This document shows positions 45,436 to 58,549 of a DNA stretch of 64,000 bases, one piece after another. The first letter of the stretch is position 1, and each line of letters begins with the position of its first letter. Under the pieces are notes generated by a model that searched no databases, was not told the origin of the DNA, and saw only the letters and a list, made by a program, of their open reading frames with translations. Origin of the DNA: Macrostomum hystrix (lineage: Eukaryota; Platyhelminthes; Macrostomidae); contig CATNEN010000001.1 of NCBI GenBank assembly GCA_950097015.1, positions 9,419,001 to 9,483,000 of the forward strand, in the 5' to 3' direction. The translations under genes and the position numbers were made by a program.

Positions 45436-47839
45436 TAAATTAGATCATATATTCAAGATTATGTGTGACATAAGTTAAATTTAAAAGTTTAAAAATCTTT
45501 AATAAATACCGAATAGCATTTTACATTCTGCATTCGTAGTTTAGGTGGGACTTCAAAAGGGGGCCTGGGGATTTGGCATGCGGATTTTTAAGAGGCGTAA
45601 GGTTTCCCGCCTGAAGGCTAAACTTCAGATGAAGGGTATCGATAGGTGCTGAAAATATGTATATGTAAGCATTTCGCTTGGCCTAACACTAGAAAATATA
45701 TGACGATGGCTTTGTTCTCATGCAAAACAGCCTTAGCAGTGTAGGGATCTGCAGAGACTTGACCGTCTTTCTCTCTCCCCTCTGCTACATATTTCTGGCG
45801 AACACGCTGTCAACACTAGATATAACTTGATTGTCAGTACCAGTTGGGATCTTTTAATCTCGCCGAGAAACCCTTAACATATCCGTGCTCTCCTCTCCGC
45901 AGATATGTCTTTCTTCCAATTCTTTGTGTCAGTTGCAGGCAAAAGCGGTCGGCTTGCGCAATATTTCTTGTAGTCATAGTCATAGATCGAAGACTATTGA
46001 TAACACCCAGGTTGGGGAAGTGGGCTGATTTTGAAAAGAGGAGGATGGCTTAGAGCGATAAGATTTTAGGATTTTAAGGAAGGCGTTAGATTTGATACTA
46101 TTTAACCGAAAATCGTGCTAGAAATTTTAATTTTCTGGGATCTTTTTGTAAGGTGTGAGTGGCAGAGAGGTCTAACTGAGGTCCCTGAGCACGATTCCGC
46201 GGCGAGGCCACATTCATCTCGAAGTCCTAGCGATAGATGTACTCACATGTGTGAGTATGTGCTCAGGAGTCAGCGAAATGGGCAGAATTGCCTCCTCGCC
46301 GTCTGCGGGTCTAGTGTCACCAAGTGACGTTCTAGTGCTCGCAGCCCTCCCGCAATTATGATTGTTAGTATTAAGGTCATTTTGTGAAATCGCTCTTGTT
46401 TGAACTTTGCCGACAAGGTCTGTATGTTTAACTTGTCGGGTGTGTTATATTTTTCCTCTAAATATGTCGTGGGAACTTTTCTCAAAAGTAGAGTTTAATT
46501 TATATTTATTCTCATTTCGGCGCCAGTGTCGCCCAAAAGCAAACAAAATATTTAGTCTTTTGATGACTTTCGACTGCATCGAGGGTGCTTCCGTCCCAAC
46601 TTGGTGTGTTCTATGTTTGCTTAACTTGATCCAATTTGACAGCCAGCAGTTTAAATTCTTTATTCTGTATTTCAATTCTTTCTTTATAATTGAAGAATGA
46701 ATGAAGCACTAGAAGGAAGGGAAGGTAAAATTTTTTCTTGCCGCAGGATTGCTTTCTGTGTACAGTTAGTTGACAATCGCATAGTCGCTGGGTTGCAGCC
46801 GTGTCTCTCTCTGTCTCTCTGTTTATGACTTGGCTTAGTTTTTGTCTAAATAATCCCTTTTTGCGAGCTCTGCATGTCCCGATTGCCTGATTCTAGTCTA
46901 GGAGAGAGGACATGCCAGACATTGTGACCTGTGGCGTTTCCTCATCCCCGCTGCTGCCAGCTTAGCACATTCTTGAACAAACAAGAACCTAGCCTAGTCT
47001 TGGAAAATGATTTCGCCTTTCGCTAGAGGTCTTGGGTATACAAGAACAAGGAACTACTCGTAGAACAATTTCTCTAAACTTGTCACAGCATATCGAAATT
47101 CTATTATATATATATAGCTGACGTCTACAATAAGTCCTGGTTTCTAATACTGGTAGCAAATATCCTAATAAAGGGCTATACTAGTTTATTCCAACCAACC
47201 ACATTGGCCCCCCGCAACATCGCACCCAATTCGTCATTTTCCTTTTTCTAAAGCTAAAGCATTTAGCCGAAGTCTAATAAAATAAGTCTTACGTTTTTTA
47301 AGTATCAGAGTTGGCCAGCTTCAAGGAGAAAAATTGTGTTTTATTAGTATATGTGTATATATAAATTCCAGTGTATAGGTGCTGCTGACAGCAATGTTAC
47401 TAAGAGCAAAAATGTGACTTAAATGTCAGACTATAACTTTTGCCTCTCGTACTGTGTTTGGTATGTCGTTAAGCTATCTGCGTAGAAAGTGTTTAGTTTT
47501 GGCCCACGCCTGACCTAAATTACTATGGCACCAAATTTTACGTCTACTTTATAGCGACTCATTTTAGGCTGGAAAAGTTTAATTTTTAAGCGAATAGGCT
47601 TTATAGAAGATTGCCTTCTTTCAGAGTTGACGATACTAATCAGCGATTCCAAAAGAATCGACTATTTTTTAACAAGGACATGAGATTCTCAGAAATATGT
47701 TGACTCTTCAGATAGTGACCAACTTTAGAGATCGGCTATTCGTTAATAGATATACTGATCAAAGAAATATACTCGTACTATTCTATTGAAAGATCTGCGA
47801 TTAAGTAGTCGGTGACTGTTCAGAAACCGATGAATCATC
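45436..47839. other. Non-coding stretch with one SINE
   Basis: Apart from a SINE at 46155-46350 I see no gene. Frames at 45844-46053 and 46407-46700 are unsupported. A short TATATATATA run lies near 47105. Confidence 0.4.
46155..46350 (+). mobile_element. SINE family A copy, internally deleted
   Basis: Head (GAGTGGCAGAGAGGTCTAAC, then GAGGTCCCTGAGCACGATTC, CGCGGCGAGGCC) joins early to the tail half (GTGCTCAGGAGTCAGCGAAA, GGGCAGAATTGCCTCCTCGC). Most of the middle body is missing. Confidence 0.65.
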
Positions 47840-48650
47840 CTAAAAATTGCGTTTTTATCGCCGATTCTTTAGAAATCGACGATTATTTAAACCTAGACGA
47901 TTCTTCAGAAATCGACGATTCTTCAACCTAGACGATTCTTAGAAGCCGACGATTCTTCAGAAATCGACGATTATTTAAACCTAGACGATTCTTAGAAGCC
48001 GACGATTCTTCAGAAATCGACGATTATTTAAACCTAGACGATTCTTAGAAGCCGACGATTCTTCAGAAATCGACGATTATTTAAACCTAGACGATTCTTA
48101 GAAGCCGACGATTCTTCAGAAATCGACGATTATTTAAACCTAGACGATTCTTAGAAGCAGACGATTCTTTAGAAATCGACAATTATTTAAACCTAGACGA
48201 TTCTGCAGAAATCGACGATTCTTCAGAAATCGACGATTATTAAAACCTAGACGATTCTACAGAAATCGACGATTCTTCAGAAATCGACGATTCTTCAGAA
48301 ATCGACGATTATTTATACCTAGACGATTCTAAGAAGCAGACGATTCTTCAGAAATCGACGATTATTTAAACCTAGACGATTCTTAGAAGCAGACGATTCT
48401 TCAGAAATCGACGATTCTTTAAACCTAGACGATTCTTAGAAGCCGACGATTCTAAAGAAATCGACGATTATTTATACCTAGACGATTCTTAGAAGCAGAC
48501 GATTCTATAGAAATCGACGATTCTTTAAACCTAGACGATTCTTAGAAGCCGACGATTCTAAAGAAATAGACGATTCTTTAAACCTAGACGATTCTTAGAA
48601 GCAGACGATTCTTCTGAAATCGAGGAATCTTTGGAAATCGGCGATTCCAA
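47840..48650. repeat. Minisatellite, 53-bp composite of CGACGATTCTTCAGAAAT-type sub-units
   Basis: Sub-units of 16-19 bp (ACGATTCTTAGAAGCCG, ACGATTCTTCAGAAATCG, ACGATTATTTAAACCTAG) form a 53-bp higher unit repeated several times from about 47930 to 48170, then more irregularly to 48650. Both flanks keep diverged GATT...GAAATCG units. Confidence 0.92.
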
Positions 48651-49594
48651 AATGCAAAAATTCGTCATGCTTTGGCGTCATGCATCAATTTAATATATAA
48701 TTAGTGTTCTCCCGTTTCTTTTAGATTACATAAGTGAGTTACCTATGCTATTTTCACAATACCGAAATCGATGTCTAAATTGCGCAAATAAAAAAACTAC
48801 ATTTTAGGCATTACTCAGTAAATGAATTGTCGTACTCCTAAGTGTCAGTAAGCTCCAAGGTAAAATGAATGCAATGCACAGAATCCTGAAATCACTGACG
48901 CATAGGTAAAGATTTATTACAGAGATCGTCCCAGAATTTGGCACGAATTCGGGCCCTAATTTAGATTGTAGCAATGGATATTGCATTAGTAAGTAGCGAA
49001 TATTTCTTTTGTTTTTTCTCTGTGGCCTAAATTTTAGTCACTTCCTTCCTCTTCGCGAGTACATTATTACGCACAGGAAATCCCTTATATATATACCTTA
49101 TTAGTAATTTTTTGTGCATATATTATTCAACAAGGCGCGCATTCTTTTGACAGCTGAAGTGTGACAATTCATATTGCATACAATAATGTCGCTTGCTGAT
49201 TATAACCGTTTGACTTCTTAAACACTTACTGCAAAAGTAACCAACAGCCCAAAGAAATTCAATATGCATGTATATAAATATTTCTAATTGTAAAGCTTTG
49301 GGTTGCGAGTGCAAATTTGCAATTTTGCCTTCTTCCTTTACTTGCCTTGCTGGTCTTGGCTTCTCATTTCCTTTAGGGCTTAGATTTCTTCATAAAGAAA
49401 TAAGAACTCTTCGATTGGCAATTAGAAATATTGAGTTTCTCATTTGACTAGGTGACAAGGGGTCAAAGTTGGTTTCCTGGATTCCTAGTGCAAAGTCGGT
49501 TACGTTTTTTGCCGTGCTAAAATAATTATTCATAAATAAATTGAATTGACGTTAAGGCGTTGATTTAGCTAGTAATCTAGCATTTTTTACTATC
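48651..49594. other. Non-coding stretch
   Basis: No gene or repeat recognised. Confidence 0.4.
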
Positions 49595-50725
49595 AGTTGA
49601 TGTATTGTCAGTAGATATGTCAGTAGATGTGTCAGTAGATGTGTCAACAGTCAGTTGTATTGTCAGTAGATATGTCAGTAGATGTGTCAGTAGATGTGTC
49701 AGTAGATTTGTCAGTAGATGTGTCAGTAGATGTGTCAGTAGATGTGTCAGTAGATGTGTCAGTAGATATGTCAGTAGATGTGTCAGTAGATGTGTCAGTA
49801 GATTTGTCAGTAGATGTGTCAGTAGATATGTCAGTAGATGTGTCAGTTGGATTGTCAGTAGATGTGTTAGTTGGATTGTCAGTAGATGTGTCAGTTGGAT
49901 TGTCAGTAGATGTGTCAGTTGGATTGTCAGTAGATATGTCAGTAGATATGTCAGTAGATGTGTTAGTTGGATTGTCAGTAGATGTGTCAGTTGGATTATC
50001 AGTAGATGTGTCAGTTGGATTGTCAGTAGATGTGTCAGTTGGATTGTCAGTAGATATGTCAGTAGATATGTCAGTTGGATTGTCAGTAGATGTGTCAGTT
50101 GGATTGTCAGTAGATGTGTCAGTTGGATTGTCAGTAGATATGTCAGTAGATATGTCAGTAGATGTGTCAGTTGGATTGTCAGTAGATGTGTCAGTAGATG
50201 TGTCAGTTGGATTGTCAGTAGATGTGTCAGTAGATGTGTCAGTTGGATTGTCAGTAGATGTGTCAGTTGGATTGTCAGTAGATGTGTCAGTTGGATTGTC
50301 AGTAGATGTGTCAGTTGGATTGTCAGTAGATGTGTCAGTTGGATTGTCAGTAGATATGTCAGTTGGATTGTCAGTAGATGTGTCAGTAGGATTGTCAGTA
50401 GATGTGTCAGTTGGATTGTCAGTAGATATGTCAGTAGATATGTCAGTAGATGTGTCAGTTGGATAGTCAGTAGATGTGTCAGTAGATGTGTCAGTTGGAT
50501 TGTCAGTAGATGTGTCAGTTGTATTGTCAGTAGATGTGTCAGTTGGATTGTCAGTAGATGTGTCAGTTGGATTGTCAGTAGATGTGTCAGTTGGATTGTC
50601 AGTAGATGTGTCAGTTGGATTGTCAGTAGATGTGTCAGTTGGATTGTCAGTAGATGTGTCAGTTGGATTGTCAGTAGATGTGTCAGTTGGATAGTCAGTA
50701 GATGTGTCAGTTGTATCTATCGATG
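49595..50725. repeat. 1.1-kb minisatellite, 12-bp unit (GTCAGTAGATGT / GTCAGTTGGATT)
   Basis: About 94 copies of a 12-bp unit in two main forms, GTCAGTAGATGT and GTCAGTTGGATT, mostly alternating as a 24-bp dimer from about 49840 on, with the first form nearly alone before that. The 12-bp length keeps two plus frames (374 and 275 codons) and one minus frame (366 codons, TDTSTDNP repeats) open. Confidence 0.95.
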
Positions 50726-51423
50726 CTAACCCCTTGTTAGTCAATCAGTGAATTAGTACCTTATATGTAAATCAATCTTCAGTTACCATAGTTACCATAT
50801 AAATTGTCAATGGTTTACTGTACTGATTTTGTTGTTATATCTTATGTTTAGGGTTGTGGCATCCGTTAAATTTAGTCTTATAAAACATACAAACAAGATT
50901 TTCATTTTTAGTATATAAAGAAGAAGATATATCATCGAATTTCAAGTCACACTAAACAACTGTATTCCCTTGATTGGGTTTATATTTATTTTATTACATA
51001 TATATTATATTATGGAAGATTCCAGTTCTAGTCCTGTCACATAAAGCAGTCCAGCTCGTTATCTAGACTCCGCCCCAAATAGCTTATTATTATTTTACTT
51101 AATAGATGCTTCTCATTGTGTATATTTATTGTGTTAAATTATGACGCAATACAGTGACTAAACAGATGCTGAATAGCTAGTTAGATGATACGAAAATTGC
51201 TATAAAATGCGCGCCGTGCTTATTATCAACTGTTGCGCAATTCAAAACATTCTAAACTATTATTGTATCTGCCACCTTAGCAGCTTGTTTGTAATCTCAG
51301 ACGCCATCTGAGACTGTGCATTTCTAGTGACAATGTGCTTCAAATCTTTGACAGCTTCAAATGTAGTTTCGCTTATGCTAGTATTATTTAGATACGAATT
51401 ATACTTGATACTTTGCCTTGCGT
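50726..51423. other. Non-coding stretch
   Basis: AT-rich; no gene. A minus frame (51260-51568) runs out of the next array and is not supported. Confidence 0.4.
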
Positions 51424-52125
51424 ACTGAAACAGACACAGACAGACAGACACCCAGGACAGACAGACTGATAGATAGAAACGCAGGACAGACAGACAGTCA
51501 GACACCCAGGACAGACAGACATTCACCCAGGATAGATAAACAGAAAGACACCCAGGACAGACAGACACGCCTGATAGATAAACAGAAAGACACCCAGGAC
51601 AGACAGACAGGCAGGCAGGACAGACAGACAGTCAGACACCCAGGACAGATAGACAGACACCCTGGACAGATAGACAGACACGCAGGACAAACAGACACCC
51701 AGAACAGACAGACAGGCAGACACCCAAGACAGATAGACAGACACCCTGGACAGATAGACAGACACGCAGAACAAACAGACACCCAGGACAGACAGACAGG
51801 CAGACACCCAGGACAGATAGACAGACCCTGGACAGACAGACAGACACCCAGGACAGACAGACAGACACCCAGGAGAGACAGACAGAAACCCAGGACAGAC
51901 AGACAGACAGACACGCGGGATAGATAAACAGACAGACACCCAGGACAGATAGACAGACACCCAGGACAGATAGACAGACACGCAGGACAGACAGGCAGAC
52001 ACCCAGGACAGACAGACACCAGGGACAGACAGACAGACACCAGGGACAGACAGGCAGACACCCAGGACAGATAGACAGACACCCTGGACAGACAGACAGG
52101 CACCCAGGACAGACAGACAGACTGG
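51424..52125. repeat. Minisatellite, CAGACAGACACCCAGGA family
   Basis: Irregular units of 12-28 bp built from GACAGA tetramer steps and CACCCAGGACAGA. The plus strand is almost free of T (purine/C rich), the other is CTGTCTGTC-rich. Probably an imperfect (CAGA)n microsatellite that matured into a minisatellite. Confidence 0.92.
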
Positions 52126-53758
52126 TCTAAGATCGATGGCAATAGAAGGATGTTTCGTAGGTTGGTGTGGCAATTTTCTTTCAAAGCGATGATGTCATCC
52201 GTTTCCCAATTCCAATTTTCTTCCCTGCAGATGTTTCACAGGGGTTTGGCTCTAATTACCAGATTTTGCAAGACCTGGGAAGCTGGGGGGGCGGTATCTG
52301 ACTGCCAACCGACCTTACCTACCAACCCTTATCCCGTGACATCTGTGTCTTCTGTAGCCTGTATCTAAGTGAGTGTTTGTGTATATATATCCTTCACACT
52401 CTGATTATGCAACACCTATGCTTTAGTTCCTTAGGATTTCAAAAAGGGGATACCCTGCTGGTGTGGAATGCTATTTTGAAGTTCTTAGGTTTTTGTGTTA
52501 TAATAAGTAATGCTATTCTTCATTATTTTCTCCCTGTCTGATCGTGTGCAACCAAGCGATAATTTTTTTTGAAAATCTGCTTTAAATCGTGAGAGAAATT
52601 TTGAAAGGAGATCAGAAAGACAAAGTGTGTAATATGTAGTCTAGTTTAGCTATACTTATTAGGCATAATTGATTATTTCGTTGGTTTCCTAGTCCTTTTA
52701 GAAGAGATATATTGGCCACTAAATTTACGAAGAATTTCTGTGGCCATAAGTCTGCAATAGATTGTTTTTATTATTAGTAAGAGGGCATTAGGATTCTTGG
52801 TCTGACTTTTAACAGAGCCTCATCTAGGCCTCAAATCTAAATCTAAGATCCTGTCTCTCTTCATTGCGCTTGCCTGTTTTATCCCAATTATCTTTTTCGT
52901 CCTAGTCTTAAAGCTGGCGGACATCTGTCCTACTAATTCCCCTCCATAAACTAGGTACTATCAAAGATTAAGGCAGGATTAGTATAAATCTTGTCTAGAC
53001 TAGCATTGGGCATTTTCTGTGCCTGATTTCACCTTCTTAATCTACATTTTACGATTTTTCATATCGAGTGAAAAAATCGAAAAAATAAAATGCTCTTTGT
53101 TGTAACTAAGACTTATAGCGCCTCAGATGAATATATATGCAGAAAAGAAAAATTATTTATTGAATCTTTGTTTCAGAATTAGAATAATCTATATAGGGCC
53201 AGCTGTTATAGAATTTCTCACAAATATCACCAATCAAGCGATTGAATGCCGTTATTTAAGCACCCTCTCTCAGACCCATCTATCCTCCACCATCAGCCTG
53301 CTTTAGTTATATAAAGCCCCTTTAAGCCCTATGGCTATGATAATTCGTGCCCTAAGCGCTCATATAGGAGCTTAACAATTATAATCCTGTCTCCCATCCT
53401 ACTGTAATAGACCAAGCGTAACCCATTAGTTTAATGTTTGACGCTGCATGCATTTAATAAGAAGATTGGGCTAGTTATTAGTTCAATTATTCATCCCTAC
53501 TAAGTCATCCACATATTTTATCTTTGCTTACTATCTATCTCCACTATTCTTGCTATCATTTTGCCATCTTGAATATTTGATTTTCGCGACCTGTCTTGGA
53601 GATGTCGAATGATCTGTCTGTCTGATGCGTGTTAATCACTTATTTAACTCGTCATTCTATTTAAATGATGAATTACCCTCTTCTATCTAAGATCTACTAG
53701 GGCTGTGTTTTTTAAGAAGTTTTTTGTACTTATTTGTTTTCACATAATTAATTTTTCT
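52126..53758. other. Non-coding stretch
   Basis: No gene supported; a 72-codon frame at 52150-52368 is featureless. Confidence 0.4.
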
Positions 53759-54150
53759 GTCTCATTTCCCGTCTCATCTCCCCTGTCTCATCTCTCCCGT
53801 CTCATCCCTCCCCTGTCTCATCCCTCCCCTGCCTCATCTCTCCCGTCTCATCCCTCCCCTGTCTCATCTCTCCCGTCTCATCCCTCCCCTGTCTCATCTC
53901 TCCCCTGTCTCATCTCTCCCGTCTCATCCCTCCCCTGTCTCATCTCTCCCCTGTCTCATCTCCCCTGTCTCATCTCCCCCGTCTCATCCCTCCCCTGTCT
54001 CATCTCTCCAGTCTCATCTCTCCCCTGTCTCATCTCTCACCTGTCTCATCTCTCCCCTGTCTCATCTCCCCCGTCTCATCCCTCCCCTGTCTCATCTCTC
54101 CCCTGTCTCATCTCTCACATGTCTCATCTCTCCAGTCTCATCTCTCCCTT
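53759..54150. repeat. Minisatellite, CTCATCTCTCCCCTGT family
   Basis: About 24 units of 14-18 bp. Its reverse complement (ACAGGGGAGAGATGAG) matches the unit of the arrays at 42.1, 57.1, 57.6 and 58.6 kb, so it belongs to the same family in the opposite orientation. Confidence 0.92.
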
Positions 54151-55444
54151 TGTCTTACGTCTTTCCTTTTTATCTCTCTATGTGAACGTTTTTCCTTTTT
54201 ATCTCCCTATGTGAACTTTCCGCATTTTCAAAGTAGCTCGATTAGATTATATCATAATGAAATTCAACATTTTCAATCCAAACTAGTAGCAATTTTTCGC
54301 GACTTTTAAAATCTATTGTCGTCGTTCAAACGTGATTGGTGACAGGTATGGATTATGTAATCATAGATTGCATGTATATGAAATAGTATTTGCAATGATA
54401 AATTGTTGTGCGCGGTCAGCCAAGTGTGAGGTCAGTCCAATATTAGGCTTTATTCTTCGTGGTAGAACAAAGCAGAATAAAAGAAATACACACACATTCA
54501 CACACGGTTGAATGAACCTGCGTAGGCCCTATAAATTCGTCTATTCATCTAGGACTAGGTAGAAAAGGGTGTTATTATGCTTATAAATATTATATATATA
54601 TATTTGTGTGTGTGCGTTAATCACCTTTCCTATCTTAGTATTTATCCGGGCGGCAGGTGGTCCTTCGTCATTTGATCTCTCCCCTCAAAGCAGACTGCTT
54701 TGGAATTGACAAAGCAGTCAAAAAGAATTAGGCCCTGTAGAAGCCAAATAACTTAAACAAAATCATGCTTTGGTCGATGCTAGAAAACTAAGTGCAGAGC
54801 TGTCAAATTTTACAGCGACAACTGATCACGTGATATTTCTGTCGATTGAAAAAAAAACATTAAAAAACTCTAGATAGAAGACGCTATAAAAAAGTATAGA
54901 AATCTTCTCTTTCTTTGTTAGTTCAGTGGCTTTAATTCTGTCAAATCATTGGCGGCTTTGTCAAAATTGATCATGTGGGCCACTTATAATTTGTTGATTT
55001 TAGTTGTCAAAAATGGAGCCAGCATTGTCTGCTGCAGCAGCATTAATTAACTGCCAAACACGGTTAATCTGGGTCATAAAAATTCTATCTTTTATAATAA
55101 GATTACTTTTTATTGTTATTAGCTTCTCAAGCTGCAGGTCGGTGCAGGTCACACTGCTCAGCGGGAATTTTAATGCCAGACAATTGCCAGGGGTCGTTAT
55201 AAAAAATGATCAGAGAATTTGACATTAAGTGAGTATGTAGGGAATGCTGGTATGATGTAAAAAACTGGAAAGCAAGCAATAGCTTTGGCACTGGTAATTG
55301 GATAGATAAGGGTAGATGGTAGTAGGTTAATGAGTTATGGCCCATGTTAGCTTCTGAGGTAGACACCTTTTACGATAGGGACACGCGTAGAGTAATAGAG
55401 AAAGAGAGTTAAAATGTTCGGGGAAATCTGTAAAATAAATACGG
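54151..55444. other. Non-coding stretch
   Basis: No gene supported. A 72-codon plus frame (55004-55222) has one hydrophobic helix but no splice or family support. Short (TA)n run near 54590. Confidence 0.4.
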
Positions 55445-56575
55445 AAATAAGCAGGAAGAGAAGTAGGCTAATGGGAAGAGAAGTAGAGTCATGGGAAGAG
55501 AAGTAGAGTCATGGGAAGAGAAGTGGAGTGATGGGTAGAGAAGTAGAGTGATGGGAAGATAAGTGGAGTGATGGGAAGAGAAGTAGAGTGATGGGAAGAG
55601 AAGTAGAGTGATGGGAAGAGAAGTAGAGTCATGGGAGGAGAAGTGGAGTGATGGGTAGAGAAGTAGAGTGATGGGAAGATAAGTGGAGTGATGGGAAGAG
55701 AAGTAGAGTCATGGGAAGAGAAGTAGAGTCATGGGAAGAGAAGTAGAGTGATGGGAAGATAAGTGGAGTGATGGGAAGATAAGTGGAGTGATGGGAAGAT
55801 AAGTGGAGTGATGGGAAGTTAAGTGGAGTGATGGGAAGTTAAGTGGAGTGATGGGAAGAGAAGTGGAGTGATGGGAAGAGAAGTGGAGTGATGGGAAGAT
55901 AAGTGGAGTGATGGGAAGATAAGTGGAGTGATAGGAAGAGAAGTGGAGTGATGGGAAGAGAAGTGGAGTGATGGGAAGATAAGTGGAGTGATGGGAAGAT
56001 AAATGGAGTGATGGGAAGATAAGTAGAGTGATGGGAAGAGAAGTAGAGTGATGGGAAGAGAAGTAGAGTGATGGGAAGAGAAGTAGAGTGATGGGAAGAG
56101 AAGTGGAGTCATGGGAGGAGAAGTGGAGTGATAGGAAGAAAATAGTGATGGGAAGAGAAAAAGAGTGATGGGAAGAGAAGTGGAGTGATGGGAAGAGAAG
56201 TAGAGTCATGGGAGGAGAAGTGGAGTGATAGGAAGAAAATAGTGATGGGAAGAGAAAAAGAGTGATGGGAAGAGAAGTGGAGTGATGGGAAGAGAAGTAG
56301 AGTCATGGGAGGAGAAGTGGAGTGATAGGAAGAAAATAGTGATGGGAAGAGAAAAAGAGTGATGGGAAGAGAAGTGGAGTGATGGGAAGAGAAAAAGAGT
56401 GATGGGAAGATAAGTGGAGTGATGGGAAGATAAGTGGAGTGATGGGAAGATAAGTGGAGTGATGGGAAGATAAGTAGAGTGATGGGAAGAGAAGTGGAGT
56501 GATGGGAAGAGAAGTAGAGTGATGGGAAGAGAAGTAGAGTGATGGGAAGAGAAGTAGAGTGATGGGAAGAGAAGT
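55445..56575. repeat. 1.1-kb minisatellite, 20-bp unit (ATGGGAAGAGAAGTAGAGTG)
   Basis: About 57 copies. Position variants GAGAAGTAGAG, GATAAGTGGAG, GTTAAGTGGAG and GAGAAAAAGAG define sub-blocks. A block around GATAGGAAGAAAATAGTGAT recurs at about 56128, 56226 and 56324 (98-bp period). The plus strand is about 85% purine. Confidence 0.95.
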
Positions 56576-57134
56576 TGTGTCTTGGTAAAAGATGTTGAAT
56601 GATTGGGAGTGGTATGCTGGTAAATAGGAAGTGTGAAAATTAGATAGTATGTTAAAGTGCAACGGCTAAAAGCCATCCAATAGTTGAGTGATCAATATGT
56701 ATCTAAGTTATACTTTTGCTTATTCTTGAATAAAATATGTGACATAGAACGCAAAGAGATAAAAAATTGAAAAGCGGATCTGCAGAGAACAAAGGATGTC
56801 GGCGGTTTGACAATGAATGAATGAGTTGCAGAGAAAAATGACTTAGTCACATTGCGGCTCACTCCCAGACAACAAAGAGACGGTCGCTTCTCATCTAAAA
56901 AAATCTGCGAGTTCTTTATAGAAAAAACAAAGAGAGTCGCTTTTTAAGTAACAAAAAACGATAAGCTTGAGAAAGGAGGCAGAGATTTATGCTTTTCTGT
57001 AGAAAAAAATAATGCTTTGTTCTAACTCGTCTGCTCTAGTCTGGGCTAGGAGAAAAAATAATTGTTGCTTTTTTATTATGACTGTACCCTGTTACCGGGG
57101 AAATTGTATAATATGCTTAGAAAGAGATGAATAG
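56576..57134. other. Non-coding stretch
   Basis: No gene or array recognised. Confidence 0.4.
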
Positions 57135-57490
57135 AAGTTATAGGAGAGAAAAGACAGTCGAGAGATGAGTCCGTTAAGAGATGAGAGATAAGAAAGTTGA
57201 GAGATGAGACAGTTGAGAGATGAGAAAGTTGAGACATGAGACAGTTAAGAGATGAGACAGGCGAGAGGTGAGTCAGTCGAGAGACCAGATAGTTGAGAGA
57301 TGAGACTGTTGAGAGATGAGACAGACAGGCGAGAGATGAGACAGTTGAGAGATGAGACAGGCGAGAGATGAGACAGGCGAGAGGTGAGTCAGTCGAGAGA
57401 CCAAATAGTCGAGAGATGAGACTGTTGAGAGATAAGACAGGCGAGAGATCAGATAGTCGAGAGATTAGACAGTTAAAATATGAGAGAGCT
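57135..57490. repeat. Minisatellite, GAGAGATGAGACAGTTGA (18 bp)
   Basis: About 19 irregular units; variants GAGACAGGCGAGAG and GAGACCAGATAGTC. Same GAGATGAGACA core as several neighbouring arrays. Confidence 0.9.
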
Positions 57491-57547
57491 GAGGTATTTT
57501 AGTAATAATTAAGAAGTTGGAATGTACTACGTTAGATTTTAGAGCTA

Positions 57548-57695
57548 ATATCTCTCATCTCTCCCGTGTCAGGAGAGATGAGACACGGGAGAGATGAGAC
57601 GGCAGAGACGAGACACTGGAGAGATAAGACACTGGAGAGATAAGACACTGGAGAGATGGGACTCGGAAAAGATTAAACACAGGAGAGAGAAGAGC
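57548..57695. repeat. Short GAGATGAGACACGG array with strand switch
   Basis: Starts with one unit in reverse orientation (CTCATCTCTCCCGTGTC) followed directly by forward units (GAGATGAGACACGGGAGA). This makes an inverted repeat able to form a hairpin at about 57555-57595. It decays by 57690. Confidence 0.85.
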
Positions 57696-58549
57696 TTATC
57701 TGACCGTACTACTGTTGGTCTATTTTGATATATAAAAAACGAGTTTTGTCTGCTCTGCTCTAGCTAAGAGTCGCTAAGTAGCAAAAACGGTTCATTCAAT
57801 CAGTTCATCGGTCTATGTTCTGTTTGTATATTTCTAGTTTTCTAATAATTGATGAATCCTTCAAACTGCGCAATTGCGAGTTGCCAACTAAAAAAGTGCC
57901 ATCAGTTTTTCTCTCCATCAATCAGTTTTGCCTTTTTTGTCACTTCATCATTGTAGAGTCACTCTATATTCACTGAGGAGTTTCTCATCCCCTCTTCCCA
58001 TCTCCCTTCCGGCTGTCAACGTCAAAAAATAGTTTTTTTCATCATCAATCGACTAACTGGCTAACCGACTAGCTTTATTAAAAAATTTAGTACGAAAATA
58101 AATAATGGACTATTACACACTCACTCGACTGGTCCAGATTCTGAGCACACAAAAGACTAGAGAGTGTGGAGTAGAGATTGAAAAAGTTTTCATGTGCATG
58201 TGTGTGTGCTTCTGCGTGATGGCTTATAATATGGCACCGCGAGGGTGATGAAAATTTTCTACGAATATTTTTTCCTAGTTAATAATAGTGTGCCTAGATA
58301 CGCAGAGCATACATTATGAATCGGGTGCGCGCGTGAATGCGTATGCAGCCTACTGAATGCACCAGAATTTTTTACCCTTCCTCCTCTACGATAGAAGTAG
58401 CCCAACAGACTTTGGGGATGAGAAATTCCAGCATGTCAATAAATCAATAATCCATCAGTCTCCGACCCTCTCTTACTCACTTCCCTTCTCTCTCAAAAAT
58501 ATATATATAGCCCTTTAGCTGAGCAAATGAAAAAGCTGCACAGAGACAT
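57696..58549. other. Non-coding stretch
   Basis: No gene recognised. Confidence 0.4.

Noticed and set aside
49605-50744. Overlapping 374-, 275- and 366-codon frames on both strands
   Set aside because: By-product of a 12-bp tandem repeat without stop codons.
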